Shown one piece after another: positions 11,180 to 20,567 of a stretch of 64,000 nucleotides of DNA. Origin of the DNA: Cycloclasticus sp. (lineage in GTDB: Bacteria; Pseudomonadota; Gammaproteobacteria; Methylococcales; Cycloclasticaceae); the NCBI GenBank assembly GCA_002700385.1, contig PADC01000011.1, positions 62,001 to 126,000 of the forward strand, given 5' to 3'. Both the position numbers and the translations under genes were made by a program. Under the pieces are notes generated by a model. It was not told the origin of the DNA, searched no databases, and saw only the letters and a list, made by a program, of their open reading frames with translations. Position 1 is the stretch's first letter, and each line of letters begins with the position of its first letter.

Positions 11180-12544
11180 TTAATTATTTAAAACGTTATC
11201 TAATGTTACTGCAAATTGTTCAATGTCTTCGTCAGTTCGCGTTTCAGTTGCGCAAACTAAAATAGCATTCCCTAACTCAGCGTAGTCTGTAGATAGATCA
11301 AAGCCCGCGAGAATATGATGATTTTTCGCCATATCATCAATCAACTGTTTTGTATCTGCCGCTATTTTTAACACACACTCGTGAAAAGTCGCCCCTTCAA
11401 ACATAACGGAAACGCCTTCAATTGAACGGAGTCTTTCAATTAATGCCTGCGTTTTTTTATGTGAATCAATCGCCACCTTCTTCAACCCCTCAGGGCCCAG
11501 CAAGGACATATAAATTGTCGCTGCCGTTACCAATAAACCTTGGTTTGTGCATATATTAGACGTTGCTTTTGACCGCCTAATGTGCTGCTCCCGTGCTTGT
11601 AGGGTTAAGGTAAAACCTTCTTTACCCTCCAAATCAGTTGTACGCCCAATGATACGCCCCGGCATTTGCCTGACATGCTGCTGCTTACAACACATGAAAC
11701 CAAAATACGGTCCGCCCGATGCCAACGGCACACCCAATGGCTGACCTTCGCCACACGCAATATCCACACCGACATCGGCCCATTCACCGGGTGGCTTTAA
11801 CAGCGCCATTGCCATCGGATTCACCACAGCAATCGATAGCATTTTATTGTCTGCTGCCCAAGCGGTTAGTGCATCCACATCTTCAATGACACCAAAAAAG
11901 TTTGGTTGAGGAATGACTAACGCCGCGAAGTCTTCACCGACGAATTGTGCCAGCGCTTTTAAATCGGTTTGGCCGGTTTGTGTGTCGTACGGCACGTCAA
12001 TGAGTTCAATGGCCTGATTTTTAACGATCGCTTCGGTCACTGAACGATAAACCGGGTGGATGGTTTGAGGTATTAAAATTTTACGCGACTTAGATTTTCT
12101 ATTGGCACGCACCGCCATCAACACAGCTTCCGATAGCGCTGAAGCACCGTCATATAACGAAGCATTTGAGACATCCATACCCATCAGGCTGGCCATCATG
12201 GACTGATATTCATACAATAATTGTAACGTCCCTTGAGATGCTTCTGCTTGATACGGTGTGTAGGCACTATAAAATTCGCCGCGCGTTGTGATTTCCCAAA
12301 CAGCTGCAGGGATGTGGTGTTCGTAGGCACCCGCGCCAAGGAAGCAAAGCGGCAAGCCATCTTCGGCGGCACGCTCGCGAAGCAACCGAGTCACCTGCAT
12401 TTCATTCATGCCCTTAGGGATTTTTTCTAGTTCATCGCATCGTAAATCGGCCGGTATTTCATCAAACAAGTCTTCTATACTATCTACGCCAATGGTCGAT
12501 AGCATTTGTTTTATATCTTGTTCTGAATGGGGAATAAAAGGCAT
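11180..12544 (-). CDS. gcvPA: Glycine dehydrogenase (decarboxylating) subunit 1
   Basis: The N-terminal-type half of the glycine-cleavage P-protein, pairing with GcvPB to form the active heterotetramer. Recognised by [38 protein letters not shown] and [15 protein letters not shown], all hallmarks of subunit 1; it lacks the PLP lysine, which is carried by subunit 2. Full length at 454 residues. It begins 4 nt after the gcvH stop. Confidence 0.95.
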   Translation of the reverse strand: MPFIPHSEQDIKQMLSTIGVDSIEDLFDEIPADLRCDELEKIPKGMNEMQVTRLLRERAAEDGLPLCFLGAGAYEHHIPAAVWEITTRGEFYSAYTPYQAEASQGTLQLLYEYQSMMASLMGMDVSNASLYDGASALSEAVLMAVRANRKSKSRKILIPQTIHPVYRSVTEAIVKNQAIELIDVPYDTQTGQTDLKALAQFVGEDFAALVIPQPNFFGVIEDVDALTAWAADNKMLSIAVVNPMAMALLKPPGEWADVGVDIACGEGQPLGVPLASGGPYFGFMCCKQQHVRQMPGRIIGRTTDLEGKEGFTLTLQAREQHIRRSKATSNICTNQGLLVTAATIYMSLLGPEGLKKVAIDSHKKTQALIERLRSIEGVSVMFEGATFHECVLKIAADTKQLIDDMAKNHHILAGFDLSTDYAELGNAILVCATETRTDEDIEQFAVTLDNVLNN

Positions 12545-12548
12545 TGTG

Positions 12549-12938
12549 TTACTCGTCTTCAGTAAAGCTTTCGTAGCCGTCAGCCTCTAGTAAATCATCC
12601 AGCTCAGCCGTATCAACCGGCTTTATAATAAATATCCAACCATCGTCATAGGGCGAATGATTGATCACTTCCGGGCTGTCTTCCAGTGAATCGTTAACAG
12701 CTACAATCTCACCGGTAACGGGGCTATAAATATCAGAGGCCGCTTTTACCGATTCCACAACGCTGCATTCATCGCCTTTACCAACGCTTTGGCCCACTTC
12801 AGGTAATTCAACAAACACCAAATCACCGAGTAATTCTTGCGCGTGATCGGTAATCCCAACACGAACGTTACCATCGGCTTCTAATAAGGCCCACTCGTGT
12901 GAATCAGCATATTTTCTATCATCAGGTGTATTTGACAT
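12549..12938 (-). CDS. gcvH: Glycine cleavage system H protein
   Basis: The lipoyl carrier that shuttles the aminomethyl intermediate between P-, T- and L-proteins. The lipoylation site is Lys65 in [15 protein letters not shown]. Length (129) and the opening [20 protein letters not shown] are standard. It lies 62 nt downstream of gcvT and directly before gcvPA. Confidence 0.97.
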   Translation of the reverse strand: MSNTPDDRKYADSHEWALLEADGNVRVGITDHAQELLGDLVFVELPEVGQSVGKGDECSVVESVKAASDIYSPVTGEIVAVNDSLEDSPEVINHSPYDDGWIFIIKPVDTAELDDLLEADGYESFTEDE

Positions 12939-13000
12939 GTTTTTTCCTCTATTTGCCCCAAAGGGTATCCAGTTTTTTTAAACAAAAATCTTGCTAAATT

Positions 13001-14092
13001 TTACTCATTCTCTATTTGTACTTTGCCTTGGCGTACAAAACAGGGCTTTACAACAGTCGCTTCTTTTAATTTGCCGCGAATATCAATTTTACATGTTTTA
13101 CCAATCGTTGCAGGCACACGTGCCAATGCTATTGAACGTTCCATAGTGGGAGAGTACCCGCCACTGGTAATTTCGCCTTTTAAGCCATCATCCAATACCA
13201 CTGTCTGGTGTCCTCTGAGTATTCCTTTGTCTTCTAGAATCAGCCCGACAAATTGATCATTTGTCTGCTTTCTATTAGCCTCTAGCGCCGATCGCCCAAT
13301 AAAATCTCGATCTTCCGGTTGCCATGCCACTGTCCATCCAAGACCTGACTCCAGTGGGTGTTTGCTCTCATCCATATCTTGACCGTATAGATTCATGCCC
13401 GCTTCCAGCCTCAAGGTATCACGTGCACCCAAGCCACACGGCTTAACACCCACTTCCAACAACTGTTTCCAAAAACCCTCTGCTTTATTTTCTGGCAATA
13501 TGATTTCAAAACCATCTTCACCCGTATAACCCGTTCTACCAACAAACCATTCGCCAAACCAGCAGGCGCTAAAGGGTTTAATTTCTGCTGCAGAAAAACC
13601 CAAACGATCCGGCAATAGCGGACACACTTTTTGACGGGCTTTAGGGCCTTGTACTGCTATCATTGCTAATGTTGGGCGTTCATTCACCGTCACATCAAAA
13701 GGACCTGCCTGCTTTTCAATCCACGCTAAATCTTTGTCACGTGTTGAGGCATTAACGACCATTCGGTAATGAGTGTCATCCAGAAAATAAACAATCAGAT
13801 CATCAATAATACCGGCTGTTTTATTCAGCATGCAACTATATAAAGCGTGACCCTGACGGGTTAATTTCGTCACATCATTCGCCAATAAATACTGTAAAAA
13901 CGGTTTAGCCTGCGTACCGTTAATATCAATAACCGTCATATGCGATACATCAAACATGCCAACGGCTTTTCTTACTTCGTGGTGCTCATCAATTTGCGAA
14001 CCATAATTCACGGGCATATCCCAGCCGCCAAAGTCCACCATTCGGGCACCTAATTCACGATGCGCATCATTCAATATTGTTTTTTTAGTCAT
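13001..14092 (-). CDS. gcvT: Glycine cleavage system T protein (aminomethyltransferase)
   Basis: Transfers the methylene carbon from aminomethyl-GcvH to tetrahydrofolate and releases ammonia. Characteristic segments are VDFGGWDMPVNYGSQIDEHH, VGMFDVSHM and GRTGYTGEDGFEI. I choose the ATG at 14092 (MTKKTILNDAHRELGARM, 363 residues); the open frame runs on to 14134, but that extension would lie inside the riboswitch terminator hairpin. It is the first gene of the operon gcvT-gcvH-gcvPA-tpx-gcvPB-kinase and is controlled by the glycine riboswitch just upstream. Downstream of ubiI on the same strand, it keeps the E. coli neighbourhood. Confidence 0.96.
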   Translation of the reverse strand: MTKKTILNDAHRELGARMVDFGGWDMPVNYGSQIDEHHEVRKAVGMFDVSHMTVIDINGTQAKPFLQYLLANDVTKLTRQGHALYSCMLNKTAGIIDDLIVYFLDDTHYRMVVNASTRDKDLAWIEKQAGPFDVTVNERPTLAMIAVQGPKARQKVCPLLPDRLGFSAAEIKPFSACWFGEWFVGRTGYTGEDGFEIILPENKAEGFWKQLLEVGVKPCGLGARDTLRLEAGMNLYGQDMDESKHPLESGLGWTVAWQPEDRDFIGRSALEANRKQTNDQFVGLILEDKGILRGHQTVVLDDGLKGEITSGGYSPTMERSIALARVPATIGKTCKIDIRGKLKEATVVKPCFVRQGKVQIENE

Positions 14093-14106
14093 CCATTTTC
14101 CCAGCA

Positions 14107-14143
14107 CAAAAAAAGGGCGGCACGCGCAAACCACATGCCGCCC
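14107..14143 (-). terminator. Intrinsic terminator of the glycine riboswitch
   Basis: On the minus strand GGGCGGCATG pairs with CGTGCCGCCC (one G-U) around a 10-nt loop, followed by seven Ts, only about 15 nt before the gcvT start. It directly follows the second aptamer, as expected for a transcription-terminating expression platform that is relieved by glycine. Confidence 0.85.
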
Positions 14144-14322
14144 CTCTGTCCAAAACCTGAAAGTTTAAGAGCCAACGCCCTCTTTCCTCTTCGGTGGGTT
14201 TCATAACCGCTCTCCAGAGCCAACTGATCACCAACTGAATGGCGACCTCCCTCATGGTCCATTTGCCTGAGCGATTCCGGACGGGTTGCGCCTTCGGCGT
14301 CGGTGCATGACCGATCTCTCCC
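14141..14322 (-). ncRNA. Tandem glycine riboswitch
   Basis: Read on the minus strand, the first aptamer starts GGGAGAG (14322-14316). It continues with CGCCGAAGGCGCAA and closes with AATCGCTCAGGCAAATGGACC. The second starts GCTCTGGAGAG (about 14220), continues with CACCGAAGAGGAAAG and closes with AAACTTTCAGG and GGACAGAGGGG (14151-14141). These are the conserved boxes of the two-aptamer gcvT element, including the short linker. Known elements of this type upstream of gcvT turn the operon on when glycine is plentiful. Placement before gcvT and the terminator overlap fit that role. Confidence 0.93.
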
Positions 14323-14344
14323 AAAAGGGGTAAATTGATTGTGC

Positions 14345-14350
14345 ATTGTA
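14345..14350 (-). promoter_or_regulatory. Probable -10 box of the gcv operon
   Basis: TACAAT on the minus strand (14350-14345) would place the transcript start near 14338, about 16 nt before the first riboswitch helix. A convincing -35 is not seen. Confidence 0.4.
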
Positions 14351-14468
14351 CCTTGCCGGAATCGCTATTTCCATCTACAAAAAATTTCCGACAACTCCAT
14401 TTACTCTTTTTGCTCAGCATAAAAAATAGTGTTACTGTTTTAGGCTCAATAATAATGAGGTCGTCACC

Positions 14469-14711
14469 ATGACATTTAGCCAAGACACCCTTGATGAACT
14501 TAACATTCTATTGCAATACGACCTGAGCAATACGCAACAAGGCATAAAAATCCATCACGATGCCTCTCAATCAATCATAAAAGCAGCTATACGCTTATTC
14601 AACAAAGGGCTGATAGACAAAACTGACGGTGGATATCTAACACCTATTGGCATAAAAGCCGCCGAACACACGCACTCCCTTTCGGGCTTATTAACGGTTG
14701 ACCCACTTTAA
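14469..14711 (+). CDS. TIGR02647-family small conserved protein
   Basis: An 80-residue protein with the pattern of the proteobacterial TIGR02647 family: LDELNILLQYDLSNTQQGIK, then AAIRLFNKGLIDKTDGGYLT and PIGIKAAEH. The predicted fold is helical and winged-helix-like, possibly DNA-binding, but no function is established. It diverges from the gcv operon and converges with ubiI, whose stop overlaps its end by 4 nt. A GAGG ribosome site precedes the ATG. Confidence 0.8.
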   Translation: MTFSQDTLDELNILLQYDLSNTQQGIKIHHDASQSIIKAAIRLFNKGLIDKTDGGYLTPIGIKAAEHTHSLSGLLTVDPL

Positions 14712-15889
14712 TGACCCATCGCATATTTGCAAATTTGATTTTTTAACAGGGTAGATTGATTAATGAGTCTCATCCCCGTGCTCCGGGTGAATTGTGTCAA
14801 CGTGTCATCTGCGCCGAATAAACGCTTAAACCCGTCCATTATGCTCATCATCAATAAATTATCGCCCTTGCGTTGGCGCTCGTAGCGCCGTAATACCTGT
14901 TGACTTGCGATATCTCTTCGAGCTTTCTTCGCTTTTAAAATCTCATCGACTAAAACTTGCGCATCTTTTAACCCTAAATTTGCACCCTGACCAGCCAACG
15001 GATGAATCGTATGAATCGCATCACCGATCAGCACCAATCGATCTTGACAATATTCCGATGAAAACTGGAGTTTTAATGGGAACGCTGCCCGTTCCCCAAG
15101 CAATTCAAAATGCCCCAATTGATACTCTGAAGCCTCAGCCAAGGCCTTGCAAAATTCGACATCAGATAATTCCAAATAGGCATCAGAGGTTTCTGTCGCT
15201 GATGTCCAAACGATAGAGATTAAACCCTCTCGAAGCGGCAATAGCGCTAACGGCCCTTCCGGCAGGAATCGTTGCCAGGCGGTGTTTTGATGTGACTTTT
15301 CGGGCTTAACTGTCGCCACCAAGGCCGATTGCTGATAATTCCAGCCATACTGTTTTATTTCACTCAATTGACGTATTTTAGAGTTAGAACCGTCCGCACC
15401 CACTAATAACTGCGCCGTCATCTTAAGCCCAGTTGAGAGCTGAATATCTACGGCTTTATCGTTTACCTCAAAACGCTCTAATTGAGTGGATTTAAAGACA
15501 TCACCGCTAGGAAGCGCTTGTATTTTCCGCCATAGAGCCAACACAGTAATGCGGTTTTCCACCACCGAACCCATTTTCGGTTCGCCAGCATCCGCCGAAT
15601 CGATCACCAACTCGCCGCTTCCAAAATGATCCCATACACACATTTTTTCAAGACGTTGTTCGCCCAACTGAACGATGTCATCCCAAATATTTAACGACTT
15701 TAACAGATTAACGGATGCAAGGGTCAGCGCTGAAACCCTGAGGTCGAAACTGTCCTCAGGCCATGTTTCCGTTGGGTCTGCTGCATCAATAAGCGCAACA
15801 GATATATCTTTTTCAGCCAATAAGCACGCCACCGTTGCGCCAACCAGCCCTCCACCAACAATCACAACCTGATAGGCTTTATCACCCAT
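14708..15889 (-). CDS. ubiI: UbiI/VisC-type FAD monooxygenase of ubiquinone synthesis
   Basis: An aromatic-ring hydroxylase of the UbiH/UbiF/VisC/Coq6 family. The FAD-binding GxGxxG is VVIVGGGLVGATVACLLAE (about 8-26), the DG motif is LLVGADGSNSKIRQ, and the GD motif is RLVLIGDAIHTIHPLAGQGA. In E. coli the gene at this position (pepP-ubiH-ubiI-gcv) is the C5 hydroxylase, so I assign UbiI by synteny; sequence alone separates UbiH and UbiI poorly. Its ATG overlaps the ubiH stop by 1 nt. Coq7, the C6 hydroxylase, is encoded at 54.5 kb in this window. Confidence 0.88.
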   Translation of the reverse strand: MGDKAYQVVIVGGGLVGATVACLLAEKDISVALIDAADPTETWPEDSFDLRVSALTLASVNLLKSLNIWDDIVQLGEQRLEKMCVWDHFGSGELVIDSADAGEPKMGSVVENRITVLALWRKIQALPSGDVFKSTQLERFEVNDKAVDIQLSTGLKMTAQLLVGADGSNSKIRQLSEIKQYGWNYQQSALVATVKPEKSHQNTAWQRFLPEGPLALLPLREGLISIVWTSATETSDAYLELSDVEFCKALAEASEYQLGHFELLGERAAFPLKLQFSSEYCQDRLVLIGDAIHTIHPLAGQGANLGLKDAQVLVDEILKAKKARRDIASQQVLRRYERQRKGDNLLMMSIMDGFKRLFGADDTLTQFTRSTGMRLINQSTLLKNQICKYAMGH

Positions 15890-17088
15890 TAATTCACCTT
15901 TATTCTCGCAAACCGTGAGCTTAAACCCATTGTTTGTTGCGCAAATTGATTTTTTAACATGGGTAGCTTATCCAATATCAACAATCCACTGTTTCGCAAC
16001 ACACTTAACAGGGCATTATCCGTCGAAAATAACTTAATAAGATTGTCCGTAAGGCCTGTGACCAATTGTTGGTCTGTTTTACGACGCCGCGCATATATTT
16101 CAAGCACCTCATCAACCCCTTTATTTTGTAGATTATGGGCTAACACATCGGCCAATATGGCCGCGTCTCGCAAACCAAGGTTAAACCCTTGCCCCGCGAC
16201 AGGGTGAAGCTGATGAGCCGCGTTACCAATTAGCACCACACGTGCAGCGGTATTATTTGGAACGTACTGTAAATTCAAAGGAAACACTTGACGCTCACCG
16301 GCTAGCGACAGCTCCCCAAGCCATTGCCCGAAACGGGCCTGCAATCTTTCAATAAACGCGTCTTCCGACAATTTTTTTACCTGCACCGCCTTATCCGACG
16401 ACATTGTCCAAACCAGGGAATATTGCCCGCCAACGTGCGGCAACATAGCAATCGGCCCTTCCGAAGTAAATCGTTCGTAAGCGACGTCGCATTGGGCTGA
16501 TTCCGTTTTGATGAGGCCGGTCACCGCTTGTTGATCATACGCGTATTCTTTCAGTTCAAACTGACCTAATTGGCGCACTTTGGATAACCCGCCATCTGCC
16601 CCCACCAATAAATGACAGCATAATGTTCTTTCTTCGCCGTCAAGATTAACCGTAACAACCGCTTGGCTATCGTCAATTTGGTAATCTATCAACTCTGCTG
16701 GGCATAAAATAGTAACGCCCGCCTTTGTTAAGCGGGCCGCCATTACTGACTCTATTTTTGCCGCCTCTACAACATACCCTAAGGCATCAACCTGTTGGGC
16801 TTTCGCTGACAAGCGTGTTTTACCAAAGTGACCCTTGTCTGACACATGAATATCGCGTATCGGCATGGCACTTTCATTAATTTGTTGCCAACTATTTAAT
16901 TGCTCCAAAATACACCGGCTTCCCCAAGATAAAGCAATCGCTCGCTGACCTGCGCTATCAGTTTGTTTTTCAGCAAATGAACTGGCCTCAACAACCACAA
17001 CCCGAAGTGGCGTCTGACTTAATGCCAACGCTAAGCACCCTCCGACCAGACCACCGCCGATGATGATCACATCATAATCAACTTGCAC
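15889..17088 (-). CDS. ubiH: UbiH-type FAD monooxygenase of ubiquinone synthesis
   Basis: 2-octaprenyl-6-methoxyphenol hydroxylase type (C1 hydroxylation). FAD motif DVIIIGGGLVGGCLALALSQ (about 6-25), DG motif LLVGADGGLSKVRQ, and GD motif RVVLIGNAAHQLHPVAGQGF, in which the usual Asp of GD is Asn, a change commonly seen in this subgroup. 399 residues, full length. It overlaps pepP by 11 nt and ubiI by 1 nt, so the three are one operon. The UbiH/UbiI choice rests on order. Confidence 0.88.
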   Translation of the reverse strand: MQVDYDVIIIGGGLVGGCLALALSQTPLRVVVVEASSFAEKQTDSAGQRAIALSWGSRCILEQLNSWQQINESAMPIRDIHVSDKGHFGKTRLSAKAQQVDALGYVVEAAKIESVMAARLTKAGVTILCPAELIDYQIDDSQAVVTVNLDGEERTLCCHLLVGADGGLSKVRQLGQFELKEYAYDQQAVTGLIKTESAQCDVAYERFTSEGPIAMLPHVGGQYSLVWTMSSDKAVQVKKLSEDAFIERLQARFGQWLGELSLAGERQVFPLNLQYVPNNTAARVVLIGNAAHQLHPVAGQGFNLGLRDAAILADVLAHNLQNKGVDEVLEIYARRRKTDQQLVTGLTDNLIKLFSTDNALLSVLRNSGLLILDKLPMLKNQFAQQTMGLSSRFARIKVN

Positions 17089-18403
17089 GCGCCTCCCCCA
17101 TTAACGCCTCGATATCTTTTATTTCTTTTGGCGCGCGATCTGTGAGTACTTCATGCCCTTTTTTAGTCACTAACACATCATCTTCTATGCGTATGCCAAT
17201 GCCTCGCCATTTTATGTCCACTTCCTTTGCATTCGGTTGAATATACAAACCCGGTTCAACCGTTAGCACCATTCCTGGTTCTAATAAACGCCATTGATTA
17301 TCTAATTTATAATCACCCACATCATGCACATCCATGCCCAACCAATGGCCGGTACGGTGCATATAATAGGGTTTATAGGCCTCATTCTTAATCAGTGTTG
17401 GCACTCGGCCTTTTAATATGCCGAGCTTTACCAAGCCCTTGGTTAACACCTGAATGGCGGCTTCATGCGGTGCATTCCAGTGATGCCCAGGTTTTACCTG
17501 CTCAATTGCGGCATACTGCGCATCCAACACCAGCTGATAGAGTGCTTTTTGTTCCTCATTAAACACGCCATTAACTGGAAAGGTCCGCGTAATATCAGAG
17601 GCATATTTTTGCCACTCACAGCCTGCATCAATCAGCAATAGATCGCCATCGTTCAGCACCGCCTTGTTGTCAATATAATGAAGAACACACCCATTTTTTC
17701 CGCCCCCAACGATAGCAGGATAAGCTTCATGCTGGGCGCCTTGAGTCATAAAACTGTGCTTAATGTTCGCATCTACCTGATATTCATACATCGTTGGCCT
17801 GCATGTCTGCATGGCCTGCCTATGTGCTTTAACGGATATTTTTGCTGCCTTTTTCATCAGCTTGATTTCGTGCGCTGATTTGATTAACCGCATTTCATGC
17901 AATATATGATCGGATGAAATAAATTCTGCCGGCGCAGAAATACCCGCTCTTGAGCGATTTCGTACTTGTTGCGACCAGTCCATTAATTTCTGATCAAATT
18001 CTGGTTGCGCGCCCATTGGAAAGTACAAACGATTTTTATTTTCAAGCAAGCCCGGCAAAATATCGTCGATATCATCAATAGGAAACGCATCGTCAACGGC
18101 ATACTGCTTGACCGCACCCTCCAGGCCAGCATTCGCTCCAACCCATAAAGCGGTCTGCTCATCAAACTCACGGCAAAATATAAGGTATTCACCGTTCTCT
18201 CTGCCCGGCACAAAAACAATCACGGCCTCAGGCTCATCAAAACCACTTAAATAATAAAAGTCACTATTCTGTCTAAAAGGGTACTCAACATCTCCATTAC
18301 GGTGCACCATCGACGCACTGGCAATAACCGCAATATTTCCTGCGCCAACCATCTGCAAAAACTGTTTTCTTCGACGAGCGAACTCTTTTTGTTCTTCTAA
18401 CAC
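17078..18403 (-). CDS. pepP: Xaa-Pro aminopeptidase (aminopeptidase P)
   Basis: A Mn-dependent M24 peptidase that removes an N-terminal residue preceding proline. The metal ligands can all be placed: LLIDAGCEWQKYASDITRTF (two Asp), HRTGHWLGMDVHDVG (His), LTVEPGLYI (Glu) and GIRIEDDVLVT (Glu). The N-terminal creatinase-like domain covers about residues 1-170. 441 residues, as in E. coli. It lies between ygfB (21 nt upstream) and ubiH (overlapping). Confidence 0.95.
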   Translation of the reverse strand: MLEEQKEFARRRKQFLQMVGAGNIAVIASASMVHRNGDVEYPFRQNSDFYYLSGFDEPEAVIVFVPGRENGEYLIFCREFDEQTALWVGANAGLEGAVKQYAVDDAFPIDDIDDILPGLLENKNRLYFPMGAQPEFDQKLMDWSQQVRNRSRAGISAPAEFISSDHILHEMRLIKSAHEIKLMKKAAKISVKAHRQAMQTCRPTMYEYQVDANIKHSFMTQGAQHEAYPAIVGGGKNGCVLHYIDNKAVLNDGDLLLIDAGCEWQKYASDITRTFPVNGVFNEEQKALYQLVLDAQYAAIEQVKPGHHWNAPHEAAIQVLTKGLVKLGILKGRVPTLIKNEAYKPYYMHRTGHWLGMDVHDVGDYKLDNQWRLLEPGMVLTVEPGLYIQPNAKEVDIKWRGIGIRIEDDVLVTKKGHEVLTDRAPKEIKDIEALMGEARAS

Positions 18404-18424
18404 GTAACACCCTCTACCGTTATG

Positions 18425-19000
18425 TTAATGAATCGTCGGCGACTCATCATCCGACTCATCATCCGACTCAACATCTTGTTGCAGCTCTTGCATTAAAACA
18501 TTTACACCCATCCGCACGTACTCCTGCAACTCCATAAAGGCTTGTTCGTCCGAATCATCCGTATTATCTGCATCCAGACGCGAAATTTCCATCAAATCGC
18601 GCAGAACGCCTCGGCTATCTTCGCTCCAATTTTTATCATCCCCTACACCCATATAGGCAACACCATACAAGAAACCCTGGCACCACTCGCCCATTGCAAC
18701 CGCACGATCGCTGATACGAACATCATCGTCGGGCAATAACAAATCAAAAATAAACTCATCCGCCTGGAGTAACTCCAACGTCCCTTGGAACAAATTAATC
18801 AAACTTTGCTTATCATCATTCGTCAGCGCATTTAACTGTTCTTCGGTATCAAAAATTGCGCTCACCCAACGATTAAAATCTGCATCAGTTTGCACACAAA
18901 GCATACCCGACGCTAAACCATGTGCCTCTGAAACATTCATGTCTACATCACGTTCATCAAAAATTAACTGCAAATCATCATAATTACCCAAACGTCTCAC
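18425..19000 (-). CDS. ygfB: UPF0149 (YgfB/YecA) family protein
   Basis: A 191-residue acidic cytosolic protein of the UPF0149 family, identified by MNVSEAHGLASGMLCV, the central WCQGFLYGVAYMG and the long acidic C-terminus. In E. coli ygfB heads the ygfB-pepP-ubiH-ubiI operon, as here. The C-terminus ends in a DDESDDES run encoded by a 12-bp direct repeat (about 18439-18462), a likely slippage product. Molecular function is not firmly known. Confidence 0.88.
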   Translation of the reverse strand: MRRLGNYDDLQLIFDERDVDMNVSEAHGLASGMLCVQTDADFNRWVSAIFDTEEQLNALTNDDKQSLINLFQGTLELLQADEFIFDLLLPDDDVRISDRAVAMGEWCQGFLYGVAYMGVGDDKNWSEDSRGVLRDLMEISRLDADNTDDSDEQAFMELQEYVRMGVNVLMQELQQDVESDDESDDESPTIH

Positions 19001-19125
19001 TGCCTACTCCAAACTGTTTATAAACAAACCCTATGCTATCACCCTGTGACCAAGGTACCAAAATTTAGCAACTAAAATTCATTGTAGTATTGACCTCTAC
19101 AACGATCACACCTACTATTTAGCGT

Positions 19126-19344
19126 GTGAATGACGAACAAAATCCAGAAGTTGCCCTGCAACACCTTGAGAAAAAAATTGATGCGCTTGTCAGCGTATGC
19201 CAAACCCTGCACGAGGAAAATCAACAACTCAAGAAACAACAGGCCGATCTCATTCAACAACGCAGTGCATTAATGGATAAAACTGAAAAAGCAAAAACCC
19301 GTGTTGAGTCGATGATCTCCAGACTTAAATTAATGGAAATATGA
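19126..19344 (+). CDS. TIGR02449-family coiled-coil protein, upstream of zapA
   Basis: A 72-residue protein, almost entirely heptad-patterned coiled coil (LEKKIDALVSVCQTLHEENQ onward). It is of the TIGR02449 family found just upstream of zapA in many Gammaproteobacteria and is often described as ZapB-like. It starts with GTG at 19126. Its TGA overlaps the zapA ATG (ATGA), so the two are translationally coupled. A cell-division role is inferred from the pairing and the coiled-coil form. Confidence 0.75.
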   Translation: MNDEQNPEVALQHLEKKIDALVSVCQTLHEENQQLKKQQADLIQQRSALMDKTEKAKTRVESMISRLKLMEI

Positions 19345-19649
19345 CCATGTCGACACCGACAACCGCCACTTTACACATCTTAGACAAAGAGTACCGAGTT
19401 AGCTGTACTGAAGAGGAACGAGCCGGGCTTGAGTCTTCTGCTCGATTCCTAGATGAAAAAATGCAAACCATTAAAAACTCCGGTCGTGTCGTAGGCCTCG
19501 ATCGTATTGCCGTCATGGCCGGTCTTAATATTACCCACGACTTTCTCGCTGAAGAACAGAAAAAGAGCGGTGCAAATTTAGGCATTAGCGATAAAATAAA
19601 TGCGCTGCATAATAAGTTAGATTTTGCCATCAACACTTTCAGCAAATAA
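19341..19649 (+). CDS. zapA: Cell division protein ZapA
   Basis: ZapA binds FtsZ filaments and cross-links them at the Z-ring. The globular domain shows the family motifs TLHILDKEYRVSCTEEERAG and DRIAVMAGLNITHDFL, followed by a C-terminal helix that forms the tetramer. 102 residues is typical. Start choice is between ATG 19341 and ATG 19347 (MSTPT); the first gives the 4-nt overlap with the upstream gene. 6S RNA follows at once, the arrangement known from E. coli (zapA-ssrS-ygfA). Confidence 0.93.
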   Translation: MTMSTPTTATLHILDKEYRVSCTEEERAGLESSARFLDEKMQTIKNSGRVVGLDRIAVMAGLNITHDFLAEEQKKSGANLGISDKINALHNKLDFAINTFSK

Positions 19650-19770
19650 TCTTTTCAGTGCAACCCGCTTTATTCTTTAAGAGAATTAAATAATAAAAAC
19701 CTTTTTCTATATGCTTTTAAGTCGTAAAAGATTTACTGTTATCTTGCTCACTTCAGAGTACACTGTCAGT

Positions 19771-19952
19771 GCGTTCCCTGCGGTGTTCGAGATAAGGTGA
19801 ATTGCCCTTGGACCTAATCACCTACTCGGGAAGAAGGATCATTTACTGGTGTGCATGCTCTTATAGAGAAGCCTGATGTCAATGTCTGACTCCCACTTAA
19901 ACCATTTGGTTTAAGGTAGAAACCTGAAGACGACACTAGCGGGGAACGTTTT
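19771..19952 (+). ncRNA. ssrS: 6S RNA
   Basis: The ends pair: GCGTTCCCTGCGGTGTTCG (19771 on) with CACTAGCGGGGAACG (to about 19948). Inside are the family's known boxes: TGCCCTTGGACC..., GGTGTGCATGCTC followed by GAGAAGCCTGATG, then the short hairpin CTTAAACC / GGTTTAAG and the closing CCTGAAGACGACAC. Position between zapA and the 5-formyl-THF cyclo-ligase gene is the classic 6S location. 6S RNA binds housekeeping RNA polymerase holoenzyme by mimicking an open promoter. Exact ends are approximate. Confidence 0.92.
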
Positions 19953-19958
19953 ACTTTT

Positions 19959-20567
19959 ATGTCTGAAGACGTCTTGTCATTGAGAAAATCGTTACGTCAA
20001 CAACGTAACCATCTTCACCCCAATGATAGAAAAATATTTGATCTATCTATCAATCGGACACTGCTAAAAAGCGGCATTCTTCTTCGCTTGCCTCGCATTG
20101 CCAGCTACTTAGCCAATGATGGCGAACCCGCTCTCGATTTTTTTTTAATAAATAGTGCTGAAATGCACTGTCAACATTACCTTCCCACTTTATACCAACA
20201 ACAACTCAAATTTGCCGCATATTCTTGGGGGGATACATTAAAAAACAATCGTTTCAACATTCCTGAACCTGAGTTTAAGCAATTTTTCTCCGCTAAACTG
20301 CTTGACATGATCTTAGTACCTCTTGTTGGGTTTGATGCGCAAGGGCACCGCATCGGTATGGGAGGTGGTTTTTATGATCGTACACTCAACTTCATGCTCA
20401 ATCCCGCATGTAAACGAAAACCTCTGTTAATTGGCATCGCATACAATATCCAGCGTGTACAAATAATCACACCTCAAAGGTGGGACATACCACTGGATGC
20501 TATCATCACTGAATTGGGGCTAACCTGTTTTTCAAACCGCGCACGACTGCTCCTAAGAACATCTTAG
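19959..20567 (+). CDS. ygfA: 5-formyltetrahydrofolate cyclo-ligase
   Basis: Converts 5-formyl-THF to 5,10-methenyl-THF with ATP, clearing an inhibitory folate. The family signature GHRIGMGGGFYDRTLNFM (about residues 126-143) and the N-terminal basic ATP-binding region (SLRKSLRQQRNHLHP) are present. 202 residues. It starts 7 nt after the 6S RNA end and is probably processed from the same transcript. The gcv operon nearby also feeds one-carbon folates. Confidence 0.93.
   Translation: MSEDVLSLRKSLRQQRNHLHPNDRKIFDLSINRTLLKSGILLRLPRIASYLANDGEPALDFFLINSAEMHCQHYLPTLYQQQLKFAAYSWGDTLKNNRFNIPEPEFKQFFSAKLLDMILVPLVGFDAQGHRIGMGGGFYDRTLNFMLNPACKRKPLLIGIAYNIQRVQIITPQRWDIPLDAIITELGLTCFSNRARLLLRTS

Noticed and set aside
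14089-14483. Minus-strand ORFs of 85 and 132 codons upstream of gcvT
   Set aside because: They coincide with the glycine riboswitch and its terminator; the peptide content has no protein-like pattern.
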